In this document: positions 55,094-64,000 of the stretch, piece after piece
Layout of the letters: each line of letters opens with the position of its first letter
How positions within the stretch are numbered: position 1 is the first letter of the stretch
Assembly: GCA_033296885.1 (NCBI GenBank)
Contig: MU863965.1
Span: 62,001-126,000, forward strand
Source: Triangularia verruculosa
Taxonomy: Eukaryota > Ascomycota > Sordariomycetes > Sordariales > Podosporaceae
DNA: 64,000 nt
Reading direction: 5' to 3'
The notes under the pieces: generated by a model
Database searches by the model: none
Seen by the model: only the letters and a program-made list of their open reading frames with translations
Told to the model about the DNA's origin: nothing
Program-made: the position numbers and the translations under genes

Positions 55094-56999
55094 TTAAAAG
55101 TCATCCTCCCCTGAGCCCGAGATGATAACGTTGTTCACCTTGAGCACCATGCGGCACAGTTGTGTCGCCAACATAAGCTGTTGCTTCTTTCCAATCAACG
55201 GGTCGATAACAAACGCCTCCTTCATGTTGTTGGACCCGCGGCCCATGCAGTCTACTCCGAGACGGCCACGACCAGCTGGGTCCTTGACTTGTTGGGACTT
55301 GACTTCGGCAAGGGTGGCGATGGGGCTGAGACCGCTGTTCTCGGCGAGGGCCATGGGGATGGCATCGAGAGCCTCAGCGAAGGCGCGCATGGCGTATTGC
55401 TCGAGGCCAGGGGTCTTGACGGCCTCGTCTTCAACAGCCAAGGAGCAGGCGATTTCGGCGGAACCACCACCATAGACAACACGGTTATCACGAACAAGAT
55501 TTCTTACGACGCAGAGAGCATCGTGGAGAGAGCGCTTGGCCTCGTCGATGATCTGGGAGAACTGTTAGCTAAGGGTTATAGTGAGGTTTTCCAAGAAACT
55601 CACCATCTTGTTGCTGCCCCTGACAAAGACCGTGACAGCCCGCGTGTTGGCACACTCCTCGATTACAAGCATCTTTTCTCTGGTTGTGCCAAAGGTCATT
55701 TCTCTGACGACACCGGCAGTTCCAAGCTTCTCTGGCTTGAGGTCCTCGAATCTGGGGACAATACGGCCGTTTGTCGCAATCGCAATCAACTCGATCTCTG
55801 GGCCACCAACCCATCTTACGGCTGGTAGCTCGTTCTGAAGGAGAAGATGGTTGGCCTCATCGTCGAAACCCCACTGGCAAATGGCCAGGTTGGCGCCGGC
55901 GTCCTTTATTTGTTGAATCATCTCAATGAACTTCTCGCGCTCGTAGTTCTGCAACTTCTTGAACTCCTCCACGCTGCTGATCTCCAACTTGTGCTTGGTC
56001 TTTGGCTTGGGGGGCTCGAACGCACATGTCAAAATGGCGATCTTGGCGTCCCGAACCTCGGAGGGCATCTGGGGATGTGAGAAGTCCTTGTCGACGATGA
56101 CACCTTTGACGAGAAGTGTATCCTCGAGGGCACCGCCGACCTTGCCGTCCATCTTGATCAACTCGAAGTCAACATCCTTGCGCTCCAGATCCGCCACAGA
56201 CAGGACGGCATCGACAGCAATCTTGGCAAACTGGTCATGAGCCTTGGACACAATCTTGCTGCCCAAACTTGTCCTCGCAACCTTGATCAGGTTCTCTGTG
56301 TTCTCCTTGTCGAAATCGATAACGTCGGAGATTCTGTCGAGCTCTGCTACAGCGATATCGCAGGCTTGGTCGTAACCGTCGGCGATACGGATGGGGTGGA
56401 TACCCTTGTCGATGAGCTCGGCGGCCTGCTCGAGGAGAGCGCCGGCGAGGACAACCACACCAGTGGTGCCGTCGCCGATTTCGTCGTCTTGAGATTTGGA
56501 AAGCTCCACCAGCAGCTTAGCTACGTGGTTGGTAATCTCCATCTGTTGCAAGATGGTAGCGCCATCGTTTGTTACTGTGATGTCGCCGTCAGGGGAGATG
56601 AGGATCTTGTCGAGACCGCGGGGACCTAACGAGGTCTTGACGATGTTCGCAACGGTGCGGGCAGCGAGGATGTGGGACTTGACGGCTTCGTTGCCATACT
56701 GGCGCTTCTTCTTGCCCTGGCTGAAAAGGGGTATTAGCGGGGCAACGTGGGGGAGGGCATGTTTGACTCGAGAAGATGAAGGGCGGTACTAACTCTCTGA
56801 CTACAATAAAAGGCCGTCCCTGCTCATCCTTCATCACCGCCGCTGTGGTATGCATCCGTCAGTAACGTGGTGACCGTGCCAGGGGCGGTGCCGTCGCATA
56901 CCGTTCGATAAGTCCAAATCTGTTGGCCGGGCAGTTAGCAAGCTGGGATCTGTTTAGAAATAAAGCAGTAGGGAGGTTCCTAAACGTACTCATCGCCAT
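55094..56999 (-). CDS. CCT5: T-complex protein 1 subunit epsilon (CCT5)
   Basis: Five exons (56999-56990, 56919-56902, 56842-56794, 56720-55604, 55552-55094) give 550 residues. CCT5 is one of eight subunits of the cytosolic TRiC/CCT chaperonin, which folds actin, tubulin and WD-repeat proteins using ATP. The first three exons are tiny (10, 18 and 49 nt) and together encode MAMNLDLSNAAVMKDEQGRPFIVVRD. Then come QGKKKRQYGNEAVKSHI, the nucleotide-binding TSLGPRGLDKIL, NDGATIL and IGDGTTGVVVLAG, and later VYGGGSAEIACSLAV and the C-terminal GSGEDDF. The last intron has two nearby AGs; the second (TCTCCCAG) was chosen because it restores NKMIIDEAKRSLHDAL and because the first is too close to the branch site. 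The protein is complete and of normal length. Confidence 0.95.
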
Positions 57000-57683
57000 C
57001 TTGACAGACTGTTTGTTCGTCTCGTTTGGGAAGATGCGCCAAGGTAAAGGTCGTGGTGGTGCTGGCTTCCGAGACGGGTTTCCAGAGGTTGGTCAATAAA
57101 CAGGGCTCCTGGGCTTGCTCCTCCACCGCTAGGCAGCTTTCGCTATCGCCAGAGCTCCGATGCAATCTCAAAAAATTGACCTTCCCAGCTGGCGGCCCAC
57201 GGCAGAATCTAAGTCCGACTCAGCCCTGTGGTTGGCTGCCAACGGGCCGCCCCACAAGAGCCCCGCGGTTGAAGTCCTCACCGCCTTTGGTCTGATGGAG
57301 TCACAGTTCCCGGGATGGTGGGGCTAACCTGGCAAAACGACAAGACAACCCCGCCAACGACATCACTGTCAGACAAGCAGATCCATTCATTCAAGCAAGT
57401 TTACAGTCTCTTTTCACAAGGACCCAAGCTATCCTTCAACTTGAAGCTTATTCGCTCCGGCATCTTCAGTTTGGCTTTTCGTCAATTTAAAGTTGCAGAC
57501 ACGGTCTTTTGAGTTTCGAACACGCCACTGCCTTGCTATTAATCGAAGATACCATCCTGGTCTTCTTCACAACTTCATCACACCACATTTTGAACCAAGA
57601 TTTCGCCGGTTCCTTAGTTCACCAAAGGCCGTTACCTTTTTCCCACAATACACCCGGCACACTACGCAACTCTTATCGACAAT
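57000..57683. promoter_or_regulatory. Divergent promoter region of CCT5 and HBS1
   Basis: 680 bp between the start codons of CCT5 (-) and HBS1 (+), a shared or back-to-back promoter. The HBS1 side is T/C-rich over the last 150 bp. No open frame of note. Confidence 0.5.
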
Positions 57684-60187
57684 ATGTCACGTCACAGAGC
57701 TGTCCGCAACCTGGACTATGACGAGGTGATGGATGAGTTCGAGGAGAATCTGGAGGAGGAGGAGGAGAACCGACTTCTAATGGAACAAGGCGTAGCTGAT
57801 GTCCGCACTGCACTCGGGACGGAGGCTTCCAAGGTCACCAAGGCGCAAATCGAAGAGGCCCTTTGGCACTACTATTATGACGTCGACAAATCAGTCACAT
57901 ATCTCACCAGCAAATTCATCAACCCCTCAAAACCAAAGGCGCCCAAGCCCGCCACTCAGAAGCCCACTGGTAAGTTCACAATTCCTGCACCGGCCACGCT
58001 TTCCCCCGAGTTTCGATACTCGTCACTCTGGGCTGAGGACAACCGAGACGGACTGGACGACCGAGTTTCATCACAGACGGGATTTCAACAAGACCATGCG
58101 GGCTTCTGGGTGCCGGGATCCTCGCTTTCCTACCCCCCACCCCCAGTATCCCTGTCGACCATCTTTCATGACATGCCCTGGGGCAACATTCCCAAAGACA
58201 GGGAAAGTGTCTTGATTCCACCAGTGGTACCGCGATCACAGCGTGGCCTTCTTGGAGGTTCGGGAGCGCCTCCAAAGATGACCAAGCTCCAGGCATTGGC
58301 TGCAGCAAGGAAGAAGAAGGCCCAGGAGATGCCATCAGAAAAAGAGGTGGAACAAACTTGGACTCAAATGATAGATCTCTCTATCAGCAGCAGTTCAGCA
58401 CAGAAGGAGAACACGCCCCTGTCAGGAGCGTTTAGCAAACGCCTCAAGACATCCTCGTCAACTGCTCATGGACGCATACCCATCATTCTTACCGAGCCGA
58501 GATCAGAATCTGAGCAGCAGAGCGTCGAGACTCCCGCAAATGAGTTGGAAGCCGTCATCGAACCAATTCAACGCCCTCCTGTCAAGAAAGCTCAACCCTC
58601 AGCCTTTGCCCAGACACTTTTTGGCAGCCGTACTTCTACCTTCACCATCCAAGAAGATGTGGTCACGTTCCGGCTCGCGCCGTCCGTCCTCGAAGTTTTT
58701 TCGAAGCCCAGTCCGGATGACATCGTCCTCGCGGCTCAAGCGAAAGGTTCGCTTTCGAGTAAAGGCAGAAGCTAACACTGATGCTGATAGTTGACACAGC
58801 CGGAAAGAAGTCCCCAGCCGGTCAAGCCAAGAAATCAAAATCAAGTACTACCACTTCGGTTGCCAGTTCAGTTGCCGATCTCAAGATCGACGATACCCCT
58901 CTCCCCAAGAGTCGGAACCTCAATGTTCTCTCCGAGTTTGAGAAGAGTATCAAGAAGAAGAATGCCAGTTTCGTTGTGGTTGGCCATGTCGATGCTGGCA
59001 AGAGCACCATGATGGGGAGGCTACTGCTTGACCTCAATATGGTGGACCAGCGGACAGTCGACAAGCTTCGAAAAGAAGCCCATATGATAGGAAAGCCCTC
59101 ATTTGCGCTTGCCTGGGTTTTGGATCAAAGGACAGAGGAACGGAGCCGCGGGGTAACCATCGATATCGCCACCAACCGCTTCGAGACGGAAACGACAGCT
59201 TTCACCATTCTTGATGCTCCAGGTCACAGAGACTTCATCCCAAACATGATTGCCGGAGCCAGCCAAGCTGATTTCGCCGTTCTTGTGGTCGACGCCAGCA
59301 CCGGTGCTTTTGAGTCTGGACTGAAGGGCCAGACCAAGGAACACTCTCTACTGATTCGAAGCATGGGAGTATCACGCGTCATTGTAGCTGTCAACAAGCT
59401 CGACATGGTCGATTGGTCGCAGGAAAGATTCGACGAGATCAAGGACCAGGTATCTGGCTTTTTGTCTGCAACCGGCTTCCAGAAGAGGAATATCGCTTTC
59501 GTCCCAGTATCCGGTCTCCACGGCGACAATATGGTCAAAAGATCTGAGAACCCTGCCGTGTCGTGGTACACTGGCCCCACCTTGATCGAAGAGCTTGAAC
59601 TTTCAGAGCCAAGTGCCAGGGCGATGGAAAAGCCCCTCAGAATAAATATCTCGGAGGTCTTCCGCACACAGCAGAGCCAGGTCACAGTCTCGGGCCGGGT
59701 TGATGCTGGGTCTCTACAAATGGGTGACGCCGTTCTGGTCCAGCCGGCCACAGAAAAGGCCTTCATCAAGTCAATTCTGGTGGATGATGCTCCGGCCGAG
59801 TGGGCGGTGGCGGGTCAGAGCGTGGTGCTACATCTGAGCCACATTGACCCCATGCACGTCAGATCCGGCGACATCATCTGCGACCCCAGCAAGCCAATCC
59901 CCAAGGAGAAGACATTCGCCTTGAAGGCGCTGGCTTTTGACTTTTTGATGCCGATGCAGGTGGACGTTCACCGAGGACGGTTGCACGCCGCAGGGAAGAT
60001 CACGGCGATGCCCGCACTGCTGGACAAGGTCACGGGCTCGGTGACGAAGAAGAATCCCAGGTTGGTGAAGCCGGGACAAGTTGCGAGGGTGAGGGTGGAG
60101 TTGGATGAGCAGGTTCCGTTGGAGGCTGGGCAGAGGGTGGTTCTGAGAAGTGGGGGAGAGACTATTGCGGCTGGCTTGTTGGAGTGA
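57684..60187 (+). CDS. HBS1: Hbs1-type translational GTPase (Dom34/Pelota partner), probable HBS1/SKI7 dual gene
   Basis: Two exons (57684-58746, 58800-60187; intron 53 bp, atypical donor GTTCGC, branch GCTAAC, acceptor ACACAG) give 816 residues. Hbs1 with Dom34 rescues stalled ribosomes in no-go decay. The Hbs1 N-domain lies at about residues 1-90 (DVRTALGTEASKVTKAQIEEALWHYYYDVDKSVTYL). A linker holds MPWGNIPKDRE, RGLLGGSG and KLQALAAARKKK. The GTPase follows: GHVDAGKST (416-424), RGVTID, DAPGHRD, VNKLDMVD, then two beta-barrels to the end. A strong GTAAGT donor at 57970 has the same phase as 58747. Using it with the same acceptor would remove the linker and give a 557-residue Hbs1-sized protein; the long form would be Ski7-like. 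A second in-frame acceptor lies at 58790. Exact splice sites need RNA data. Confidence 0.92.
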
Positions 60188-61406
60188 TAATCATCATAGT
60201 ATCGATGGAGGGGTTCTTATTAGAAGGCTCGATACATCACGAGAACGTCATGCTAGATATCGCGAAGAGATTCTTGATAGGAAGAGGAAGAAGTGAAAAC
60301 AGCAAAGTTGTTCAGCGATATAGACTCAGCAATGCAGCTTGATGCCATTTGTCAATGCCTGTAACCTGTCCTGGGAGAGGAGATGTCGTTGGAATTGGCA
60401 TGTCGCCTCATCAATCAATTCAGCTTGGTAGTGCCAAGATGTCCCCACTTGTATCAGCACCAAAAGCGGGAAGCGGACAGCCGCAAGCCGCAACTTTGGA
60501 AAAGGCCACTCTGGCACTTGAGCAGGCAGGGGTCGGTGCCGACTGGTGGCCCGTGGGCTGCCATTATGTGGGGTGTCGAGACGCCAATGAACAGCTTGCA
60601 GTTCCATGTTTCAAGGTTCTGGTGGGCGGACAGAATCGTGTAGAAGCTTCAGTTGGACGCTGAGAGCATGCCGTGTCAGGGCAACATTTGGGTGGAGGGA
60701 AAGGCAGAGGCAAACAGGTTCAGGACAGTCTGAGACAAGATCTAGAACAAGCTAGCGGATTGGATGATCTGGCAAGTGGTGATCGTACTGATGAGAGCCC
60801 GGTCGATTATTGGATAGCTGGCCTTCGACTTCGAGGTTACAGGCGGCGCATTGAGAAGCTCCAGGGCGCTCCAGGTGCAGTTGAATGGATGGCAAGATAC
60901 TAGTGTAGAACAGTCAAGAGGCTCAAGTACCAGTGACTGGGAGCAAGAGGTCAATCTGCGGGGTAATCGGTGGGAGGAGCTCAAGGCTGCAAGTCACCGA
61001 TACTTTTGCTCCCAAGGTTGTGTGGCGGGGCAAACCGACCAAGTGAATCGATTGGCAGGCCCTGCAAGGCCCGGAAGGTGGGCGCGGGCTGCTGGCGGCC
61101 AGTGCTAAAGTGTGAGGTGGCTAGAGCCCAGAATAAGGACAGATGTCCCATTCACCACCAAAAATTTAAAGAATACAAGTCAGCTTCTGCTCTCGTCCTT
61201 TTTCCTTTTCCTCTCCCCAATCCCAACGATTGATCCACCACTCCGGTACATCATCGTCCTCTCTTGCCTGGTCAACTGGTAGGATTGGTATTTGACGACA
61301 AGCCCACAGTTGGCATTCCTTTTTTTATACTCTTTGTCGACTCCTGCTAGCAGGAAAACAAGAGTCTTTTTTCTTCCTTTTCACACACACACACACAGCC
61401 TTCGGC
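60188..61406. promoter_or_regulatory. Intergenic region and BiP promoter
   Basis: 1.2 kb between HBS1 and KAR2, both rightward. Overlapping short frames on both strands have no family features. The distal part is the HBS1 3' flank. The proximal 300 bp are T/C-rich and end in a CA microsatellite (cacacacacacacaca, about 61382-61397) in the presumed 5' UTR. BiP genes are induced by the unfolded-protein response, but I did not see a perfect CAGCGTG element by eye. Confidence 0.45.
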
Positions 61407-63769
61407 ATGGAACGTCGATCGCGGAGCTGGGCCCTCGGCCTCAGCATCATTGGGTTTTTCGCCCTCCTCTTCTCTGCTGGCTTCGTCCAGCAAGTAAAAG
61501 CAGACGATGTTCAGGACTACGGCACTGTTATCGGTATTGTACGTTCCGCCCCTCCAAAAGCTTCCTCAAACCTCTGGGTGTGACAATTGCTGACGACGAG
61601 TTTTCCACAGGATTTGGGCACCACCTACTCGTAAGTCCACACAGTCAACGGTCTCGCCGAATGCTGGAGCTGCCCCATCGCCGCTGCTCCTCTGGTCTTC
61701 AGCTCACCTGCGGACATTGGTGACACGGTGTCAACTTTGTCAGATATATTGGCAGTGCGGGGGTGGGGCAGCAAGCAGGCACCAGGAACAGAAAGCTAAC
61801 TAGACCCTAGTTGCGTTGGTGTGATGCAGAAGGGCAAGGTTGAAATTCTCGTCAACGACCAAGGAAACCGTATTACCCCCTCTTATGTCGCCTTCACCGA
61901 TGAGGAGAGATTAGTCGGAGACGCCGCCAAGAACCAGGCCCCCGCCAACCCCTACAACACTATCTACGACATCAAGCGCCTCATCGGCCGCAAATACTCC
62001 GAGAAGGATCTCCAGACCGATATCAAGCACTTCCCCTTCAAGTATGTACTCAAATGGTTCCTACATGCTCGAAACAGCTACTGACTTTGCTTCCACAGGG
62101 TCGTCTCCAAGAATGACAAGCCCGCCGTTACCGTCAAGGTTGGTGGTCAGGACAAGACCTTCACCCCCGAGGAGGTTTCCGCCATGGTTCTCGGCAAGAT
62201 GAAGGAGACCGCTGAGAGCTATCTTGGCAAGAAGGTGACCCACGCTGTTGTTACTGTCCCTGCCTACTTCAACGACAACCAGCGCCAAGCCACCAAGGAT
62301 GCTGGCATGATCGCCGGTCTCAACGTCCTCCGCATCGTCAACGAGCCCACCGCCGCTGCTATCGCTTACGGTCTTGATAAGACCGATGGCGAGCGCCAGA
62401 TCATCGTCTACGACTTGGGTGGTGGTACCTTCGATGTGTCCCTCCTGTCTATCGACCAGGGTGTCTTCGAGGTTTTGGCCACTGCCGGTGATACCCGTCT
62501 CGGTGGTGAGGATTTCGACCAGCGTACTATCAACCACTTCGCCAAGACCTTCAACAAGAAGCACGGTGTCGATGTTACCACTGACGCCAAGGCCATGGGT
62601 AAGCTCAAGCGGGAGGCCGAGAAGGCCAAGCGTACCCTTTCCAGCCAGATGTCCACCCGTATCGAAATCGAGTCCCTTTTCGGAGGCAAGGACTTCTCTG
62701 AGACCCTTACCCGCGCCAAGTTCGAGGAGCTCAACAACGACCTCTTCCGCAAGACCCTCGAGCCTGTGAAGCAGGTTCTCAAGGACGCCAAGGTTGCCAA
62801 GAGCGAGGTCGATGACATTGTTCTTGTCGGTGGTTCTACCCGTATTCCCAAGGTTCAGGCTCTTATTGAGGAGTTCTTTGGCGGCAAGAAGGCTTCCAAG
62901 GGTATCAACCCCGATGAGGCCGTCGCTTTCGGTGCTGCCGTTCAGGCTGGTGTTCTTTCCGGCGAGGAGGGTACTGAGGAAATCGTTCTCATGGATGTCA
63001 ACCCTCTTACTCTCGGTATTGAGACCACCGGCGGTGTCATGACCAAGCTCATCACCCGCAACACCCCTATCCCTACCCGCAAGAGCCAGATCTTCTCCAC
63101 CGCCGCTGATAACCAGCCCGTGGTCCTGATCCAGGTCTACGAGGGTGAGCGCTCCATGACCAAGGACAACAACCTTCTCGGCAAATTCGAGCTTACCGGT
63201 ATTCCCCCCGCTCCCCGTGGCGTTCCCCAAATCGAGGTCTCTTTCGAGCTCGACGCCAACGGAATCCTCAAGGTTTCCGCCCACGACAAGGGCACTGGCA
63301 AGGCCGAATCCATCACTATCACCAATGACAAGGGCCGCCTCACCCAAGACGAAATCGATCGTATGGTCGCCGAGGCTGAGAAGTACGCCGAGGAGGACAA
63401 GGCCACCCGTGAGCGCATTGAGGCTCGCAACGGTCTTGAGAACTATGCCTTCTCCCTGAAGAATCAGGTCAACGATGAGGAGGGTATGGGCAAGAAGATC
63501 TCCGAGGAGGACAAGGAGACCATCATCGATGCCGTCAAGGAAACCCAGGACTGGCTTGATGAGAATGGTGAGTTTATTTGCCCGCGTCACTACTTTACAG
63601 GAAGGTCATAAGCTAATTCTGTTTTCCAGCCGCTACCGCCTCCACTGAGGACTTCGAGGAGCAGAAGGAGAAGCTGTCCGGCGTTGCTTATCCCATCACA
63701 AGCAAGCTGTACTCCGGCGGTGATGCCGGTGGTGAGGACGATGAGCCCGTTGGCCACGACGAGCTTTAA
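61407..63769 (+). CDS. KAR2: ER-lumenal Hsp70 chaperone BiP
   Basis: Five exons (61407-61538, 61611-61630, 61811-62041, 62099-63567, 63630-63769) encode 663 residues. BiP binds unfolded proteins in the ER lumen with an ATP-driven cycle, drives translocation and regulates the unfolded-protein response. Residues 1 to about 33 form a signal peptide with an Arg-rich start and a hydrophobic core (LGLSIIGFFALLFSAGF), followed by the mature start near DDVQDYG. Exon 2 is only 20 nt and encodes most of the phosphate-loop DLGTTYS. Further Hsp70 signatures are VPAYFNDNQRQATKDAG, IVYDLGGGTFDVSLL and VLVGGSTRIPKVQ, then the substrate-binding domain (SQIFSTAADNQPVVLIQVYEGER). The protein ends in the HDEL retention signal. 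It is complete, and the codon bias is strongly towards C/T-ending favoured codons, as expected for high expression. Confidence 0.97.
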
Positions 63770-64000
63770 AGAAGTAATTTAGCATCATAGATTCCCCCCC
63801 ATGTTTTTTGCGTTTTTTGATGGCTCGATGAAAAAAAGAGAGAATCATCAACACCATGAAGGTCCTTGGATGATGTGCCTGTCGTGTGTTTGTGGATGTG
63901 GTGTTTGTGGTTTTTTTTGGGCTGGCTGCAATGGGTATATTCATCATGGTCATAAGAAAGGATGGGCATATTACAAGTGTGATTGTCGGTGTGTATCGGC
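63770..64000. other. 3' flank of KAR2
   Basis: Downstream of the KAR2 stop the sequence is T- and G-rich (ttttttgcg, gtgtttgtggtttttttt), consistent with a 3' UTR. No other gene is seen before the window ends. Confidence 0.6.

Noticed and set aside
62061..63590. 509-codon open frame antisense to KAR2
   Set aside because: Shadow frame caused by the strong codon bias of BiP; known artefact of Hsp70 antisense frames.

Overview
The window is nuclear DNA of a filamentous ascomycete, most likely a sordariomycete of the Sordariales type. The evidence is: short introns (about 50-110 bp) with GTRNGT donors and CTRAC branch sites, genes on both strands without operons, fungal-only families (a HET-domain protein, MET10, a C3HC/Rsm1-type zinc finger) and a GC-rich codon bias. 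The species cannot be fixed from the sequence alone. The window has one scaffold gap (10 N at 54734-54743).

Layout. 0.3-1.7 kb (-): branched-chain 2-oxoacid dehydrogenase E1 alpha. 2.8-3.6 kb (+): small secreted cysteine-patterned protein. 4.6-10.5 kb (-): UFD4/TRIP12-type HECT ubiquitin ligase. 12.3-15.3 kb (+): disordered nuclear-looking protein with an ASCH/PUA-like module. 15.9-20.4 kb (+): exocyst subunit SEC3. 20.4-35.7 kb is an accessory-looking stretch. It holds an isoprenylcysteine methyltransferase-like gene, a REI1-like zinc-finger gene, a poly(ADP-ribose) glycohydrolase-like gene, a decayed protein kinase, a HET-domain gene, and poorly supported small genes between long AT-richer spacers. 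From 35.8 kb the window is again dense core genome: hydroxyacid-oxoacid transhydrogenase (-), MET10 (-), a CCC2-type copper ATPase (+), an Rsm1/ZC3HC1-like protein (+), an AZUL-HECT ligase of UBE3A type (+), CCT5 (-), HBS1 (+) and the ER chaperone BiP/KAR2 (+).

Themes. Protein quality control is prominent: two HECT ligases, CCT5, HBS1 (no-go decay/ribosome rescue) and BiP. Mitochondrial and sulfur metabolism are represented by BCKDH-E1 alpha, the transhydrogenase and MET10. These genes are not co-transcribed, so their proximity need not be functional.

Most useful observations. (1) HBS1 has two donors of identical phase that could share one acceptor, matching the known HBS1/SKI7 alternative-splicing arrangement of fungi. 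(2) A kinase relic, a HET gene and a PARG-like gene are clustered. (3) The sequence on the two sides of the N gap looks like two reads of one locus. (4) The secreted protein carries a repeated Cx3Cx3C signature. (5) An ASCH-like module sits in a large disordered protein. I found no CRISPR array, intact transposon, rRNA gene or convincing tRNA.
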